Shown here piece by piece: positions 1 through 10,693 of a stretch of 64,000 nt of DNA (within the stretch, counting starts at the first letter, position 1; every line of letters starts with the position of its first letter). The position numbers were made by a program, and so were the translations under genes. Below the pieces are notes generated by a model, which did no database searches, had not been told where the DNA came from, and was given only the letters and a program-made list of their open reading frames with translations. Source of the stretch: Albugo candida (lineage: Eukaryota; Oomycota; Peronosporomycetes; Albuginales; Albuginaceae); the NCBI GenBank assembly GCA_905220665.1, contig CAJNAR010000145.1:930001-994000 (forward strand), read 5' to 3'.

Positions 1-1
1 C

Positions 2-223
2 AATGAGACCTCAGCATCGAGTAATTCTGAAGCAAGTGCAGCAAATGATGATGTTGGAGATAAATTATCATTCAATAATGAAGACATGCCTGATTCTCCA
101 TCCAAAAAGCCCAAGAAGACAAAAGATGCTTCTTCGGAAACCTCTTCCTCGGAAAGCTATCGCGTTTCTTTATTTCTAAGTGGCTTTATTTTCATCGTTT
201 GTCAGCTATTTGTATCTGTGTAA
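2..223 (+). CDS. 3' end of a secreted or GPI-anchored-type protein (partial)
   Basis: An open frame enters from the left edge and ends at TAA 221-223, giving 73 residues. The visible part is rich in Ser, Asn, Asp and Lys (a PSKKPKK basic patch, then a SSETSSSES run) and finishes with a hydrophobic tail (LFLSGFIFIVCQLFV) running to the stop. A low-complexity Ser/Thr stalk followed by a C-terminal hydrophobic segment is the usual layout of a GPI-anchor signal in oomycete surface proteins such as elicitin-like proteins; a tail-anchored membrane protein is the alternative. The N-terminal domain lies outside the window, so the family cannot be named. It converges on the large coiled-coil gene at 438. 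Confidence 0.55.
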   Translation, partial: NETSASSNSEASAANDDVGDKLSFNNEDMPDSPSKKPKKTKDASSETSSSESYRVSLFLSGFIFIVCQLFVSV

Positions 224-437
224 TGGGCAATCAATTTCCTGCTTCTATCATTTTTTCCCAATACGCTCACTATTAACTGCTTGAAAACTTGATACAAATG
301 ACAAAAGTATTGAAATTCGCTTGTATTGACTGCTCCCTTATCAATATGTTACCGACAGTATCCCATGAGGCTCTAATTTATGAATCTCAGCAAGTGCTCA
401 CGAGGTCTATTCCCCAGTTGATACACTTCAAAACGTC

Positions 438-3400
438 TCAATAGGACTCAAAATTCGACCTTGCCGGCTCGTTTGTCTGCTGCATCCATATCCGTACAAC
501 ATCGCTCAGCGATTTGTGTTTGTTTGACGGTGAGCGCTCAGACTGAAGTGTAGCTATCGCGACGTAAAACTGATCAAAATTCATCGCCATACCATTTGTT
601 GAGTTCTGTGTCACGTAAGAAAAAACGCGTCTTGCAGTCTTTGCCAGTGCCTCGGGCGTTTTGTCGACGGGATCATAATGTAAGGCATCAATTTCACATA
701 CAAAATTGCAAAAGGCTTCTTCGGTCAATCCGATTCGATCAGTTTGTATTGTGAAGGTCGCAGATGAGCTACCCGAATAATATTCAAACAACGGCCACAA
801 AACCATCTCAGCCTGAAGACCAACAATGCAGACCCGATGAGCATCCTGAATATCGCTTTCACCTAGAAAGCCTAGATTCATGAAAAAGTTGAGGATGATT
901 TCTCGTGATGTGAGAATGACTGACGACTGTGGGCCTTTACCATGCAGTTTTACGCCACAAGCACCCAACAAAACCATAAAAGTATACTCGCTAAGCGGAA
1001 CATCACAGTCTCCACATACATTGCGAAATACTTGGTGAATAAACTCGAGTGATATATGATCTGGAAATAGCTTCAAATCCATCATCACCTTACACGCAGT
1101 GTCGAGAGACATACCGTAAGACTTATTGTCCAATTTCGCATAAGCGAACCATAGCTTCATCAAAGGACGTCGAAATGCAAGCCAGAGATCGTGGATTTGG
1201 GGCTGATTTTTCCAGTCAGCATACGCTTGCGTATCGCACTGCGAAGGAGAACTGCTACAGCTCATATCAGATTTCATATTTTCGTCAGGCTGCAAATTGG
1301 CTTGCGAGTCGACATCCGGGTCTCTGGTCGTGAGGTCGTCGTTCTCAACCAGTGATGATCTGAGATTCGTTTCCTGTGATTCGTAAGATGAAGTTGGAGG
1401 ATGGCGTTTGAGTGGTGATTCCTCCATGAATGTACGCTCCACGACCTCCGTTTCATGCTCCAACAGCGTCAGAAATTTCTCTTGATTTTGGAGTATTCCA
1501 TCACTCAACCCATTCACCCATGAAGCTCTTGATGATAAAAACGTATTTTTTGTCCCGTTCGTACGCTCTCGAAAGCGTATACGAGTCATAGACGAGGTCG
1601 CAAGCATCAATATGCTCGCCCAAAATTCAGTGATATTGGATTCTCTCGCGGGATCGGAAGCGAAAATCTCATTAACGAGCCCATTGAGAGCAACAAGATA
1701 CTCAGTAAGGCTGATGTCGTTCGCGTTGGATGGAAGCCACGCTGTCAGTTTTTCTTGAAGCATTTCTGGAGATAAGGCTTTCAGTTTCACCAAAGAAGAA
1801 ACCTGTAAGGTGGAAAGCATCGTCGCAAAGGAAATTCGGCACAGAGTTCCATCGGACGGAGAGGTGGAGATTTTTGCGTGCTGGAGAAATTGACGCAAAT
1901 TATCAATGCAAATGTCCTTGCTCAGAGAAACGAATGAATTTGGGAGAACGATATTATTCCACTCCAAAAGCTTCTCCAAACGGCTTTGAGCATTTGTATA
2001 TCGTTCATCCAGCCGTAGGAGTTCTTCCTCCAAGTCCAAAATACGCACTTCATCCCGGAGCACTTTTTTTGAAAGAGCTTCAATTGTGATTTTCTTATCG
2101 TTGCAAGAAAGTTGAGATCGCTCCAACTCTGTTCGTAATACGCGACTGCAGTCCTCCAGCGCTGTACATCGTTGTTCTCGTTCGGTAACGCTTTCTCGAG
2201 TCAGATCCAGCTCGAGTTGAAGAGCTTTGACGGATTTACGGCTGGAAGTGTACGTTTGCCAAGCGCGAAGAAAGTGACGGAGAAATTGGTTCTCGGCTTT
2301 CTTGAGAACGCAAATAGTCAAAAATACGTTCTTCACGAGTCGAAGTTGATCGGCTTGTTTACTATTTTGTGCTTGAAGCTGAAAATCTTTCTGAAGCATC
2401 CCGTCCAATTGGGCCTCCAGCTTGCTTTTAGCTCGAGTGAGCAAGAAGACGCATTCTTTTGCATCGGTCAACTCGGTTCTGTGTGTGTCACATTCGGTCT
2501 TACTGTATTCGAGTCTGATGGAAAGGGAGTTCTCCCGTAGGCGGTAAAAGGCTTTGTGCAGTTTTAGACTTTGCTGTCGGTGCCCAATTTTTGTCAATGT
2601 GGCATCTGCATCAGTGAGTTGACTCAGCTGAAGCTGACGCTGAGAAATATGGTCCTTAAAACGTCCAAATGCTCGTCTTTCTTGACGATATTTCCATCGA
2701 GTCAGAGTCATTGATAGCTGAGTGCATCCATTTTGCATTGATGAAGCCTGACTACCTCGTCTGGCTTCTCGAATTTGGTGATGCCATACGTTCTCTCTTT
2801 TTTCCCAATCGATTGAAATGGCTTGGATCTGAAGCTTCCGGAAGAAGCGAGCCATTGATCGGAGATAAAAAATGCGATATCTTTGAGCCAATTTATCAAT
2901 ACTTTGTCGTTTTACAATACGTGTGGCTCGTGAAATCATTCTCCAAGCTGTAAATGCACTACAACGTGTTTGCCTTTGCCGATTCCGTAACAACACTGAG
3001 TCGAATTCCTCCTCTATTTTATTTCTCCAGCTTTTTTTACCGTTCCTGCTTAATTCTACGTTATTCTTGCCTGAATAGATCACAGCTTGCATCCCAGTGG
3101 TTTCCAAAGAATTATGCTGCTCGAGATGCATCTTGAAATTCGCTTCTGAACCTCCACCGGGCTCCGGGGTTCCGACTAAAAGGATCCTATCGTTGCTAAA
3201 TTGATCATGACGCAAAAGTGAGATTTCTAGACGTAATGAGGTCAGCAAAGTATCGAGTTGCCCGTCATCTGCGACCTCTAACGACTCAATTTGGGTCAGA
3301 AGATCGTCAAGCTTATAGGATCTCGACGATATCGTAGAAAGCGACCGGGCAAGCGATTCTTCTGCTTTCTTATATCGCACCCATATTTCTTCGCGTTTCT

Positions 3401-3938
3401 GATCGTCCAAAATGCTCTTATAGGTATTTGAAACATCGATATAGTCGGAAATACCACTTCTTTGAGAATCTTTCAAGTGTGAAAACTCGGAATCCGACTG
3501 AGAAGAATTGGACATCTCGAGTTGAATAGGCTCCATAGCGACAAATGAAGAAGATCTGGCACTGCTCTGGGACTTGGTATCGATCTCATTGTCGCTTGAA
3601 TCGCTTCCCATCTCGTCTTCATCCCCTTGCTCACTGTCAATGTCAAAACTATTCAAATGCATCGAATGACTGAATGGACGGACTTCGACTGGAGAAAGTG
3701 ATCGGATGATCATACTGCTAAATCGAGTGAGTGGGCTCGGAGGCCGTATTTGCTCCTGCAATTGCTCGATGTATTTTCCCGAAGATTCATATCGTCGCAA
3801 ATGACTCAATTGCGGTCTACTCGATCGTTTATCAGGGCTTGCATTTGGTGTGGACAGAAAAGTATGCGAAAGCATTTGAGAGAATCGAAAGGCGCTACGA
3901 AAATCGCAAGTGGCAACCGTTACGGTTGAAAGAGTCAA
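438..3938 (-). CDS. large coiled-coil protein with SFI1-like helical repeats
   Basis: A single intronless frame of 1166 residues. The first 160 residues are Ser-rich and acidic, probably disordered. Residues about 180-250 and 460-650 have heptad patterns typical of coiled coil. Between about 320 and 580 there are repeated short basic segments with spaced aromatics (AFTAWRMI, ARFFRKL, LTRWKYRQ, FLRHFLRAWQ), which resemble the W-containing repeats of SFI1/centrin-binding proteins. The last 220 residues are helical and may hold degenerate EF-hand-like pairs, but I see no complete calcium loop. A centrosomal or basal-body role is an inference from the repeats; two other flagellar genes lie within 6 kb. 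I do not recognise a named orthologue. Confidence 0.75.
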   Translation of the reverse strand: MTLSTVTVATCDFRSAFRFSQMLSHTFLSTPNASPDKRSSRPQLSHLRRYESSGKYIEQLQEQIRPPSPLTRFSSMIIRSLSPVEVRPFSHSMHLNSFDIDSEQGDEDEMGSDSSDNEIDTKSQSSARSSSFVAMEPIQLEMSNSSQSDSEFSHLKDSQRSGISDYIDVSNTYKSILDDQKREEIWVRYKKAEESLARSLSTISSRSYKLDDLLTQIESLEVADDGQLDTLLTSLRLEISLLRHDQFSNDRILLVGTPEPGGGSEANFKMHLEQHNSLETTGMQAVIYSGKNNVELSRNGKKSWRNKIEEEFDSVLLRNRQRQTRCSAFTAWRMISRATRIVKRQSIDKLAQRYRIFYLRSMARFFRKLQIQAISIDWEKRENVWHHQIREARRGSQASSMQNGCTQLSMTLTRWKYRQERRAFGRFKDHISQRQLQLSQLTDADATLTKIGHRQQSLKLHKAFYRLRENSLSIRLEYSKTECDTHRTELTDAKECVFLLTRAKSKLEAQLDGMLQKDFQLQAQNSKQADQLRLVKNVFLTICVLKKAENQFLRHFLRAWQTYTSSRKSVKALQLELDLTRESVTEREQRCTALEDCSRVLRTELERSQLSCNDKKITIEALSKKVLRDEVRILDLEEELLRLDERYTNAQSRLEKLLEWNNIVLPNSFVSLSKDICIDNLRQFLQHAKISTSPSDGTLCRISFATMLSTLQVSSLVKLKALSPEMLQEKLTAWLPSNANDISLTEYLVALNGLVNEIFASDPARESNITEFWASILMLATSSMTRIRFRERTNGTKNTFLSSRASWVNGLSDGILQNQEKFLTLLEHETEVVERTFMEESPLKRHPPTSSYESQETNLRSSLVENDDLTTRDPDVDSQANLQPDENMKSDMSCSSSPSQCDTQAYADWKNQPQIHDLWLAFRRPLMKLWFAYAKLDNKSYGMSLDTACKVMMDLKLFPDHISLEFIHQVFRNVCGDCDVPLSEYTFMVLLGACGVKLHGKGPQSSVILTSREIILNFFMNLGFLGESDIQDAHRVCIVGLQAEMVLWPLFEYYSGSSSATFTIQTDRIGLTEEAFCNFVCEIDALHYDPVDKTPEALAKTARRVFSYVTQNSTNGMAMNFDQFYVAIATLQSERSPSNKHKSLSDVVRIWMQQTNEPARSNFESY

Positions 3939-3984
3939 TATGTTTGTCTACAAAATATATCTTTAGATCGACTTCATAGAAACT

Positions 3985-4647
3985 TCAAATGAGCTTTTTA
4001 TTCTTGAAGAATTTTCTCAAATACAGCATTTGACCAATTCCTAAACTTGAAAATATGAGAACAGATAGAAAGCCCATCCAAATCACTCGCGAATTTGTAT
4101 TTTCATTCTTTTCCCGCAAAAGGGCTTCACGGTCGCGAATGTACAGCATATCGGCGTGCACTTGATCCACCAAGTCCTCGAGCTGAGAGAACTTCTCGCC
4201 CAATGCATCTAAATGCTCCTCCTCCGACTTCTTTGCGTAATCGACGGCTGCTCGTCCGTGCTGGAATTCCATGAACACGCGCGATTTGATGTTTTGCAAT
4301 TCCTGAAAGCAAATGCGATACACGCCAGATTCATGCGCGTCGAAATTGATAACATGCATTCCGGTAGTTGTATCAATGTTGTAGTCGGTTCTGATTAATT
4401 TTGAGGAGGGATCTCGAAACACCATAGAGACACCTGTCTTGCCGCGTTTGGAGCCTTTTTGGTGAACATTATAGCGCACAACGACCAGATCTGTTTCACC
4501 AATTTGGTCGCTGAAACACCGCTTTTCACCCCCCTCTATATCAAATAGGAGCGCTTTGTTCGCACAAAATAAGCCGAGAAATAGGAGCGTTGCAAGAAGC
4601 GTATTTGGTGGCGTCATAATCGAATAATGTGGACGAGCGATATCCAC
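3985..4647 (-). CDS. p24/TMED family cargo receptor (emp24/GOLD domain)
   Basis: 220 residues with the full p24 layout: a hydrophobic signal peptide (about 13-33), a lumenal GOLD domain (about 35-125) containing the conserved GVYRICFQ strand and paired cysteines (C43 region and C in RICFQ), a membrane-proximal coiled coil (about 140-180), one transmembrane helix (about 188-210) and a short cytosolic tail with FF and a terminal KKLI. The FF signal supports COPII export and the dilysine supports COPI retrieval, so the protein should cycle between ER and Golgi selecting GPI-anchored or other cargo. The tail is most like the delta subfamily. An internal Met at position 12 (MTPPN) just before the hydrophobic core is an equally good start. 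It is head to head with the small gene starting at 4688, 40 bp away. Confidence 0.92.
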   Translation of the reverse strand: MDIARPHYSIMTPPNTLLATLLFLGLFCANKALLFDIEGGEKRCFSDQIGETDLVVVRYNVHQKGSKRGKTGVSMVFRDPSSKLIRTDYNIDTTTGMHVINFDAHESGVYRICFQELQNIKSRVFMEFQHGRAAVDYAKKSEEEHLDALGEKFSQLEDLVDQVHADMLYIRDREALLREKNENTNSRVIWMGFLSVLIFSSLGIGQMLYLRKFFKNKKLI

Positions 4648-4687
4648 TAGCCGAATAGTATCAAATTAAACAGGTCGTTTGTTATCA

Positions 4688-4942
4688 ATGGAAAAGACTT
4701 CAGTACGTGCTCTGTCAGGTCGAATTACCACAAGCTGTCATTACTGGCTTATAGAAAGAATTTCAGGCAGAAAAATGTCGTCTACGAGAGCAAATTCATG
4801 AGGTACAACTAAACATTCTCCAGGTGGTCGGTCAAAGATCATATTACGCTTTTGATAGGAATTACAGGATGCAATTACAAATGTTCACATCATTAATCAA
4901 AATCTTGCGCATCTAAACGAAGTGGTACATTTCCAATTATGA
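4688..4942 (+). CDS. 48-residue coiled-coil protein (three exons)
   Basis: Model built by eye: exons 4688-4702, 4767-4823 and 4868-4942, joined by GTACGT...TTTCAG and GTGGTC...TTACAG introns of 64 and 44 bp, all in phase 0. The product has 48 residues with a continuous amphipathic helix (LREQIHEVQLNILQ, then NVHIINQNLAHLNEVV). Splicing turns three short frames into one heptad-patterned helix, which argues that it is real. The NxHxINQNLxxLN pattern is reminiscent of very small kinetochore DASH (DAD-type) or other coiled-coil complex subunits, but this is only an impression. The start codon is 40 bp from the divergent p24 gene and the 3' end converges on DNAJC17. Confidence 0.45.
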
Positions 4943-5104
4943 CTCTAGTTGATGAATAATCGAGTTCTGATACAATAGGGTGATGATATCGCTTCAATCA
5001 CGTCCATTTGGGTCAAGTTTTTGAAAGACACCACGGATTGAAAATTGACTTGCAATTTGTATGCAATGTTCCATAATCTTCCGAGTTTGTGCAAAAATAC
5101 TCTT

Positions 5105-6253
5105 TTATTTAGAGGTGGTGGTATTTTCGGATAAGTGATCGACGTTCCTTGCAAAAACGTGAAGTTTTCCAAGCACTTTTTTCTCGAAAGCAAGGTGCTC
5201 TTCCAAGGAAACTGGATTTAGAGGGAGAATTTGTATGTCTCCAGGATTTTTTTCGAACGCATTTTGATCGGTATACGGATCATTGTCGGGCTGTGAGGGA
5301 TCTTCGTCAGTCACTAGATGTCCTTGTAAGGACACGGACCGCCAGCAATCCCGATGTCCTTCTATTCGCACTGCTTTTGACTACAAAGTGGTTTTGAATT
5401 ATTGATTGAGATTACACGGATGATCAAACGTGCGTACAGCTGCAGATGCTTCACGGAACAATACTTTTGCAGATGAAGATCGAACTCGAATCGATTCAAT
5501 CTCCCCATAATCTCGTAAAATAAGACTAAGAGTTTCATCCGAATGTGAATACGCTCTTTTTTCCCATTTAATTGTGATTGTTCGATTCGCTTTGCTGATG
5601 CTCGTTTCTACGACACAGCGATCAAAAACAACCTAAAAAACGGAATTGGATGGTGACAAACCTGCGATCGCATCGCGAAGTATCTTCTCTGTGGAATACG
5701 CCTCTTGCTGCTCTTTCTTCTTTCGTTCCAACTCCATTTGTCGCGATATTCCTCTTTCTCGTAAAGCATTGATTTCATTCTTTTTCCGCACAGATTTATG
5801 AGTTACCTCGAAGGCTCTTTCTTTGCGTAAAAGTTCTACTCAATCAAAAATAGCCGAATGTGAAGTGTAGCAATTCCAATAGACTGTCTTACCTTCGCGC
5901 ATGGTGCGGCGTTTGTCATCCATTTCACGCTCTCGTTCTCGTTGTTTGCGACGAGCATTTACTTCTTTCATTGCATTTTCGTCATAACTCTTTTTCTTCT
6001 TCGGATCCATGAGAGTATCACGTGCATTTTTGAGTTCCAAAAACTTTTTGACTGTATTGATCAAAGTGGAATGAGCAAATCTTGCTTGATTTGAGCGATA
6101 GTATCTGAAGAGAAAGATCTTACCATCACCACCACGGTCTGGATGATGTAGTAAACTCTTTTTCTTATAAGCTCGTGAAATCTGCAGCTCACTGGAGCCA
6201 ACTTCCAGCCCTAAAATGCCATACAAGTCGCTTTTTGGTTGCAACATCGACAT
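5105..6253 (-). CDS. DNAJC17: DNAJC17/Cwf23-like J-domain protein with RRM (five exons)
   Basis: Exons in gene order: 6253-6124, 6051-5893, 5835-5662, 5607-5438 and 5380-5105, separated by introns of 72, 57, 54 and 57 bp; the summed 909 nt give 302 residues, close to the animal protein length. Residues about 5-75 form a J domain with the HPD triad in LLHHPDRGGD and a downstream LELKNARDTLMDP helix. A highly charged coiled coil follows (about 80-155), then an RRM-like fold (about 155-215) ending in AKVLFREASAASKAV. This J domain/coil/RRM order defines DNAJC17 (Cwf23 in yeast), an Hsp40 co-chaperone of the spliceosome. Each intron was placed because the unspliced frame stops or loses the family pattern. 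It is divergent from CEP20, with 72 bp between start codons. Confidence 0.88.
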
Positions 6254-6325
6254 CGACAGTACTTAATGTGTCCCACTTCATGCAATCCGAGCGAAGACAC
6301 ACTATCTAAGGTCTTTGCATTCAAA
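6254..6325. promoter_or_regulatory. 72 bp shared divergent promoter (DNAJC17 / CEP20)
   Basis: Only 72 bp separate the start codons of the two head-to-head genes, so both must be driven from this segment, or their promoters reach into each other's coding sequence. I do not see a TATA box. This is inferred from spacing. Confidence 0.5.
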
Positions 6326-7050
6326 ATGGAAGAGAATCAAACAAGCTTATCTGAGCTAAAAGAAGGTAAATACAAGACAAATTATGACGTTTTACTACAA
6401 TAACAGTCTTCCTTTGCAAGTATTGAAAGAGACTTTAGAAACTCGTGGCTGTTTGGGTCAAATAAAAGCTCGTATCCGTGCAGAGATATTCTCAGCATTA
6501 GATGACCAGGTCGGTACGATGTGATATAAAATTTAGATACTACGCCTTTCACATGTAATGTACTAGTCGATACCAAAACCAGAGTTATCAAACGAAAATC
6601 TCATTTTGAATGAGCTTATTCGTGAGTATCTTGAGTACAACGGATATCGTCACGCGCTCTCGGTTTTCTTGCCAGGTATAAAGTGTTGCTCAGACAAATG
6701 TCTTTGACATCCTTGACTTGGCATGATGCGATGGATAGAGTCTGGTCAACCAACCGAAAAAGCTTTTCCACGGTCATTTCTTTCCAGTGAACTTGGCGGT
6801 ATTTCATTCATTCTAAGATTTTTCTGAGTGAAGCCTTAACTTCGTCAAGTGAGAGAGGATGCTCGATTCACTCAAATCCCATTACTTTACAACATACTGT
6901 TCATTTTACAACAAAGACGTGGTACAAAGATCGAGCATCTCATTTATGCTTTTTTTTCATTCGTGAATTTGATTAGAAAATAATGCAAAAGGAGCTCAAG
7001 AGGATAGAGAATTGGATACGCAAGGTCCCGTACAAGAAATCGAGGGATGA
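6326..7050 (+). CDS. CEP20: CEP20/FOR20 (FOPNL) centriolar satellite and basal-body protein (six exons)
   Basis: Exons 6326-6365, 6421-6509, 6567-6675, 6739-6798, 6850-6921 and 6977-7050, with introns of 55, 57, 63, 51 and 55 bp; 444 nt give 147 residues. The joined product carries the family signatures in order: an N-terminal helix with LGQIKARIRAEIFSALDD, a LisH motif (ENLILNELIREYLEYNGY), the short ESGQP segment and IPLLYNILFIL. In animals FOR20 resembles the FOP/OFD1 N-terminus and is needed for ciliogenesis and centriolar satellite assembly; here it would act at the zoospore basal body. The last splice is the least certain: reading through it gives another stop at 6981 with a hydrophobic tail, whereas splicing gives a hydrophilic tail. 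Confidence 0.85.
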
Positions 7051-8787
7051 ACGATGCGGAGCACTGAGCTAAAAACTGTGCTCGTACTTTTTCATTCCAA
7101 AGCAGGTGTCCACGGTTGGCCTTTTAGATGAGACGACTTCGCTGTTTGTATATGTTGTTGTCCTTCATCAGTTTGGTCATTAGGCGCTCTGTGGAAACTC
7201 TTGTTACATATACTTTAAGTGTGTCACCAATGCTTCTATCGGGGTAGTGCATGTTTTAGCAAATACACATATCACTGAAATTCACTGCTGGAGGACAAAA
7301 GAATTCAGATACCGAGTAGCCTTTTTAGGTGGTACGGGGGCTGGCCCACGTGAGTCAAATGCTGATCCTCCAACTCGGCACATTTACTGTTGTGAAGACC
7401 AAAAATAAAAAAGCATGTATAAGGAAATGACAAGAGCTTGTATCGATACGCGACGACCCACGATGAGATGGTACTGGGATTTATTTTGGCTGACAAACTT
7501 GCCAACAACGTTTATCGATGGTCATCTCGTATTCAATTGTCGGATCTGAAATTTGCGGATGATCGAAAGCTTCAGAATTTGGATGTTTCAATCACAATTG
7601 TGAAGATACACACTTCCTGAACACACATACTCAATGAGTGTAATACACGTAAGCACATTTTCCGTGCGAAATCTTTGGTAATCACATACGCTCCTTCGCG
7701 AATCGGGTCGGTGCCAAACAGTATCCGGCACTTCGACTTGGCAGTCATCGTGCAACATCTTCTGATGGCGAAAATGCATTATACGAACACACGTTAGATA
7801 TGACCGCGGAGACGACTTAGACAAACATAGCAATGGTCCGTCAATTGAAAGATTTTTCGATCTTACCGAAAGCTTTTACTACGAAGAGTCTACAGCCATA
7901 TCCGATGCATTAAGCTCTTCGTCATTGTAGTGGATGCTTCCTTCGTAGGCCATTGTCTCAATCTCTAGAAAAGTGTTGGAAACTTCGAAATCAATCGCTA
8001 AAGTGAATGACCTTCAAAATGGCCGCTGCTCCTCCGACAAGTCCGACCAAGAAAAGCACAAATCCTTATATCGCTCGCTATATTGGATATGCTAGATAGC
8101 AAAACGGCTGATAGCAAGAAGCCTTTATATGAGCGTTGGAAGAGGCGCTTTATAAGTACTTCTCTGCAGACATCTCACGTCGTCTAATTATGTCCGGCTC
8201 AGTTTCTCGAATGCTGTAAGCATGTTCACATTGGGATACGCCTTATCCCACATCTCTTCCTATTCTGCTTGGAGGCATTATTACGTTATCTAAAGCGAAA
8301 GCTTCATCTTACCATGCTCCTGCACAGCACTTTTAGTTTTGCCAAGCACGTAAACGTCAATTTCATGGACCTACTCGCCTTAATAGACCATGGATGTAGT
8401 AGAATTGGTCTTATATTCACGTTCCTTGACTACCATCCTGGTACATTCAACGAACCATGATGCAAAGTCGCAATTGGAGAACAAGCATACGAGTCCGACT
8501 GTGCAACGTCATGTGCTACCTACTCTACTCTACAACAGCAACAGATGGATTCGTTCGAACCGGACAAGTTAGACTTGTACAATCGATGTACCGCGTCGAA
8601 GCTGTTGCCATTTTCTTCGCACATGCTCTTTCCAGTAGACAAGAACGAAGACAGAAACTTCTTGACATAATAAGCCACTCCATCACTGACTGAGAGAACC
8701 AAATTCTCATGTTGTGCAGCATCGAAGCAGAATTTTTCTATTTGGTACCATTAATGAATTTGTCACAAGCAGCATCTCATAATTCAT
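7051..8787. other. 1.7 kb without a confident gene
   Basis: Several short frames (for example 7438-7620 plus, 7588-7833 minus, 8269-8460 plus) have no recognisable domain and do not join cleanly. A short plus-strand start at 8021 encodes a 23-residue piece ending in ARYIGYAR, and a minus-strand start near 7950 encodes a 24-residue acidic piece. Either could be a first exon of a small gene, but I could not find convincing partners. The region may hold one or two small intron-rich genes or decayed sequence. Confidence 0.4.
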
Positions 8788-9600
8788 CTATGTCTTTCTA
8801 CGTGTCATATGATCGAATATGACAACCTGAAGATAATCCTTGGTTGGTATCTCTGTGCGACTAGAATGGTCTCCAGGATTCGCCTAAGAAATGCACCATT
8901 ACCGTACACGTAAGCATAGGCTGCAGATACCTTTGGGTCAACGTTGAGAACCTTCCGATCACGCTTGTTCTTGAAAAGTAAACCTGTCTCACTATCCGCA
9001 ATCACCTGAAAATTTGCCGATGAGTTTGAAGAAGATTTTTGCGTATCCCAATTGTAGAAACTCAAATCATTCGAAGTTGGTAAAAGCTTTTTCTTTTGCT
9101 CAAAATATGGTTCAAAAGGTTCGGATTTCAGTCTCGCTGCATAATCAATATACCCGCTTATCTCCTGTCCTCGTGCATTACGATCCCGAATGAATAAAAC
9201 ACACTAAGATCAGCAATAGCGTCACGATCTACTTACCACTATGACCGCTTCTTACCGATAATTTCCCGCTACGAACAAGTTCTTCACGAGAAGCCAAAGC
9301 TTCAAGAACCGGTAACTGAGCAAATGATTTTCCAGCACTGGCCAGTGGCCTTGAAGCACTAATTTTCTCGGCATAGCGATCACGTTCCGATATTTTCTGA
9401 GCCTCAAATTCTTCCCGATGGAGTGTATCGCCCATTCCCCGATATCCCAACTCGACCAATTGACGGGCTAGTTCCTCATCCTCAAGATAAAATAAGTCTG
9501 CTTCGGTCAGTTGGGCGTCTAAGTAATCTTCATAAGTAGAAAATTGATCAAGTGAGTCCTGTTTTGGAGAGCTTATTTTTTTTGCGTCCGACTCACTCAT
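8788..9600 (-). CDS. CFAP299: CFAP299 (C4orf22-like) flagellum-associated protein (three exons)
   Basis: Exons 9600-9256, 9203-8931 and 8883-8788 with 52 and 47 bp introns, all phase 0; 714 nt encode 237 residues, about the length of the animal protein. The match is strong along the whole length: [21 protein letters not shown] and [11 protein letters not shown] near the N-terminus, [19 protein letters not shown] in the middle, then [26 protein letters not shown] and a closing [12 protein letters not shown]. The family is restricted largely to ciliated eukaryotes and is linked to sperm flagella; here it suggests a role in zoospore flagella. No catalytic motif is visible. Confidence 0.92.
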
Positions 9601-9651
9601 ACCAATGCGAGTAATAAGTTTATAAATAGTATTTACAACTTATGCTTTTTC

Positions 9652-10422
9652 CTATCTATCACTTCGGTGTACTTTGGGCTCTTCTCTGCACATTGGGCAT
9701 TGAACATTTCCGGTAAACCATTCGAGCAAACAATCCTCATGGAAGACATGGGAACATGGTAGTTTGACGACAGCCATGTCTTGACAATCTTGGTCAGTCC
9801 AATCGTCCAAGCAAATGCTGCAGCATTCGACACAGTATTCTTCCGTCTCTGTGCAGCTGCTCTCCGAGTTGATAACAACATCCTCTAATGAGAGAATCGC
9901 TAGCTTCAACTTAGTATCACTCTGGATTTGCATGCTTGGATACTCTAAAAAGTCCCGTAAAATCTGATATAATTCCATTATATAATCCGAGCTGTTTTCC
10001 ACGTAAGCGTCAGGAGGTATTTGTATACATGAGATCACTCGAACCAGCATTTTTACGAACGTCTCAAGTGCTTCCTTCCGTTCGACGATGATGGGTATGG
10101 TGTCCGGTCGAAGATGACGACGAGGAAAAGGTCGATGGAGCGCTTCTTGTAGCAGTGTAAAAGCCAGTTGAGAAGAAATTTTTGAATTAACATGAGCATG
10201 ACAGTCTTTCCAATACCGCTTAAGCAATCGACGAACGCGATGAAATTCCGAATAGCGCTTGCTTACATTCCACTTGTTCCGGGTCGATCGAAATGATATC
10301 TCCATGTGGTACCGTGTTGCCGGTACATACGTGCTAGCAAGGCTCACTTCTGTCTGTATGTTGAGTGTTTCTTTTGCTGTTTCGTGAACGCGATGAAGAC
10401 GTTTGGAGTGATGATCTGTCAT
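9652..10422 (-). CDS. PX domain and RING-H2 finger protein
   Basis: A single frame of 256 residues. Residues about 25-165 look like a PX phosphoinositide-binding domain: the basic strand and [12 protein letters not shown] helix are the usual PX signature, and a PFPRR motif follows in the expected place. Residues about 198-245 form a RING-H2 finger: CSICLDD, a long loop, [11 protein letters not shown], and CPMC. A membrane-targeted E3 ubiquitin ligase acting at endosomes is a reasonable inference. The gene ends 51 bp from the CFAP299 start codon on the same strand. The start chosen is the first Met; a shorter start is not excluded. Confidence 0.85.
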   Translation of the reverse strand: MTDHHSKRLHRVHETAKETLNIQTEVSLASTYVPATRYHMEISFRSTRNKWNVSKRYSEFHRVRRLLKRYWKDCHAHVNSKISSQLAFTLLQEALHRPFPRRHLRPDTIPIIVERKEALETFVKMLVRVISCIQIPPDAYVENSSDYIMELYQILRDFLEYPSMQIQSDTKLKLAILSLEDVVINSESSCTETEEYCVECCSICLDDWTDQDCQDMAVVKLPCSHVFHEDCLLEWFTGNVQCPMCREEPKVHRSDR

Positions 10423-10693
10423 TGAATGCAGTGACGAAGTACTTTAGAAGTGATTGTAACGCAGACAATGAGCAAATAAATAAAGATTCATGCAGTTCAG
10501 TATATTGCATTAGCTATTTATATACGTTGCGTGGGATTGTCCGCACTGCGAGAGGTTCAGAGGCTCATAGGCTCAGACAGGAGGCAAACGGGTGTTTGGG
10601 CTATCTTTGAAATTGATCTTATTACGGATGTACCGTCATGATTGCATTAGGTACTTATCACGTTAAGTTCATTTGTGCGGCTGCGAGGAATTC

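Noticed and set aside
7305..7370. RVAFLGGTGAGPR stretch followed by GTGAGT, resembling a nucleotide-binding start
   Set aside because: The motif is not a proper P-loop and downstream exons do not form a recognisable protein.
8021..8100. Short plus-strand ORF ending ARYIGYAR, resembling the start of mitochondrial fission process proteins
   Set aside because: Only 23 codons, and no continuation could be spliced with the expected membrane segments.
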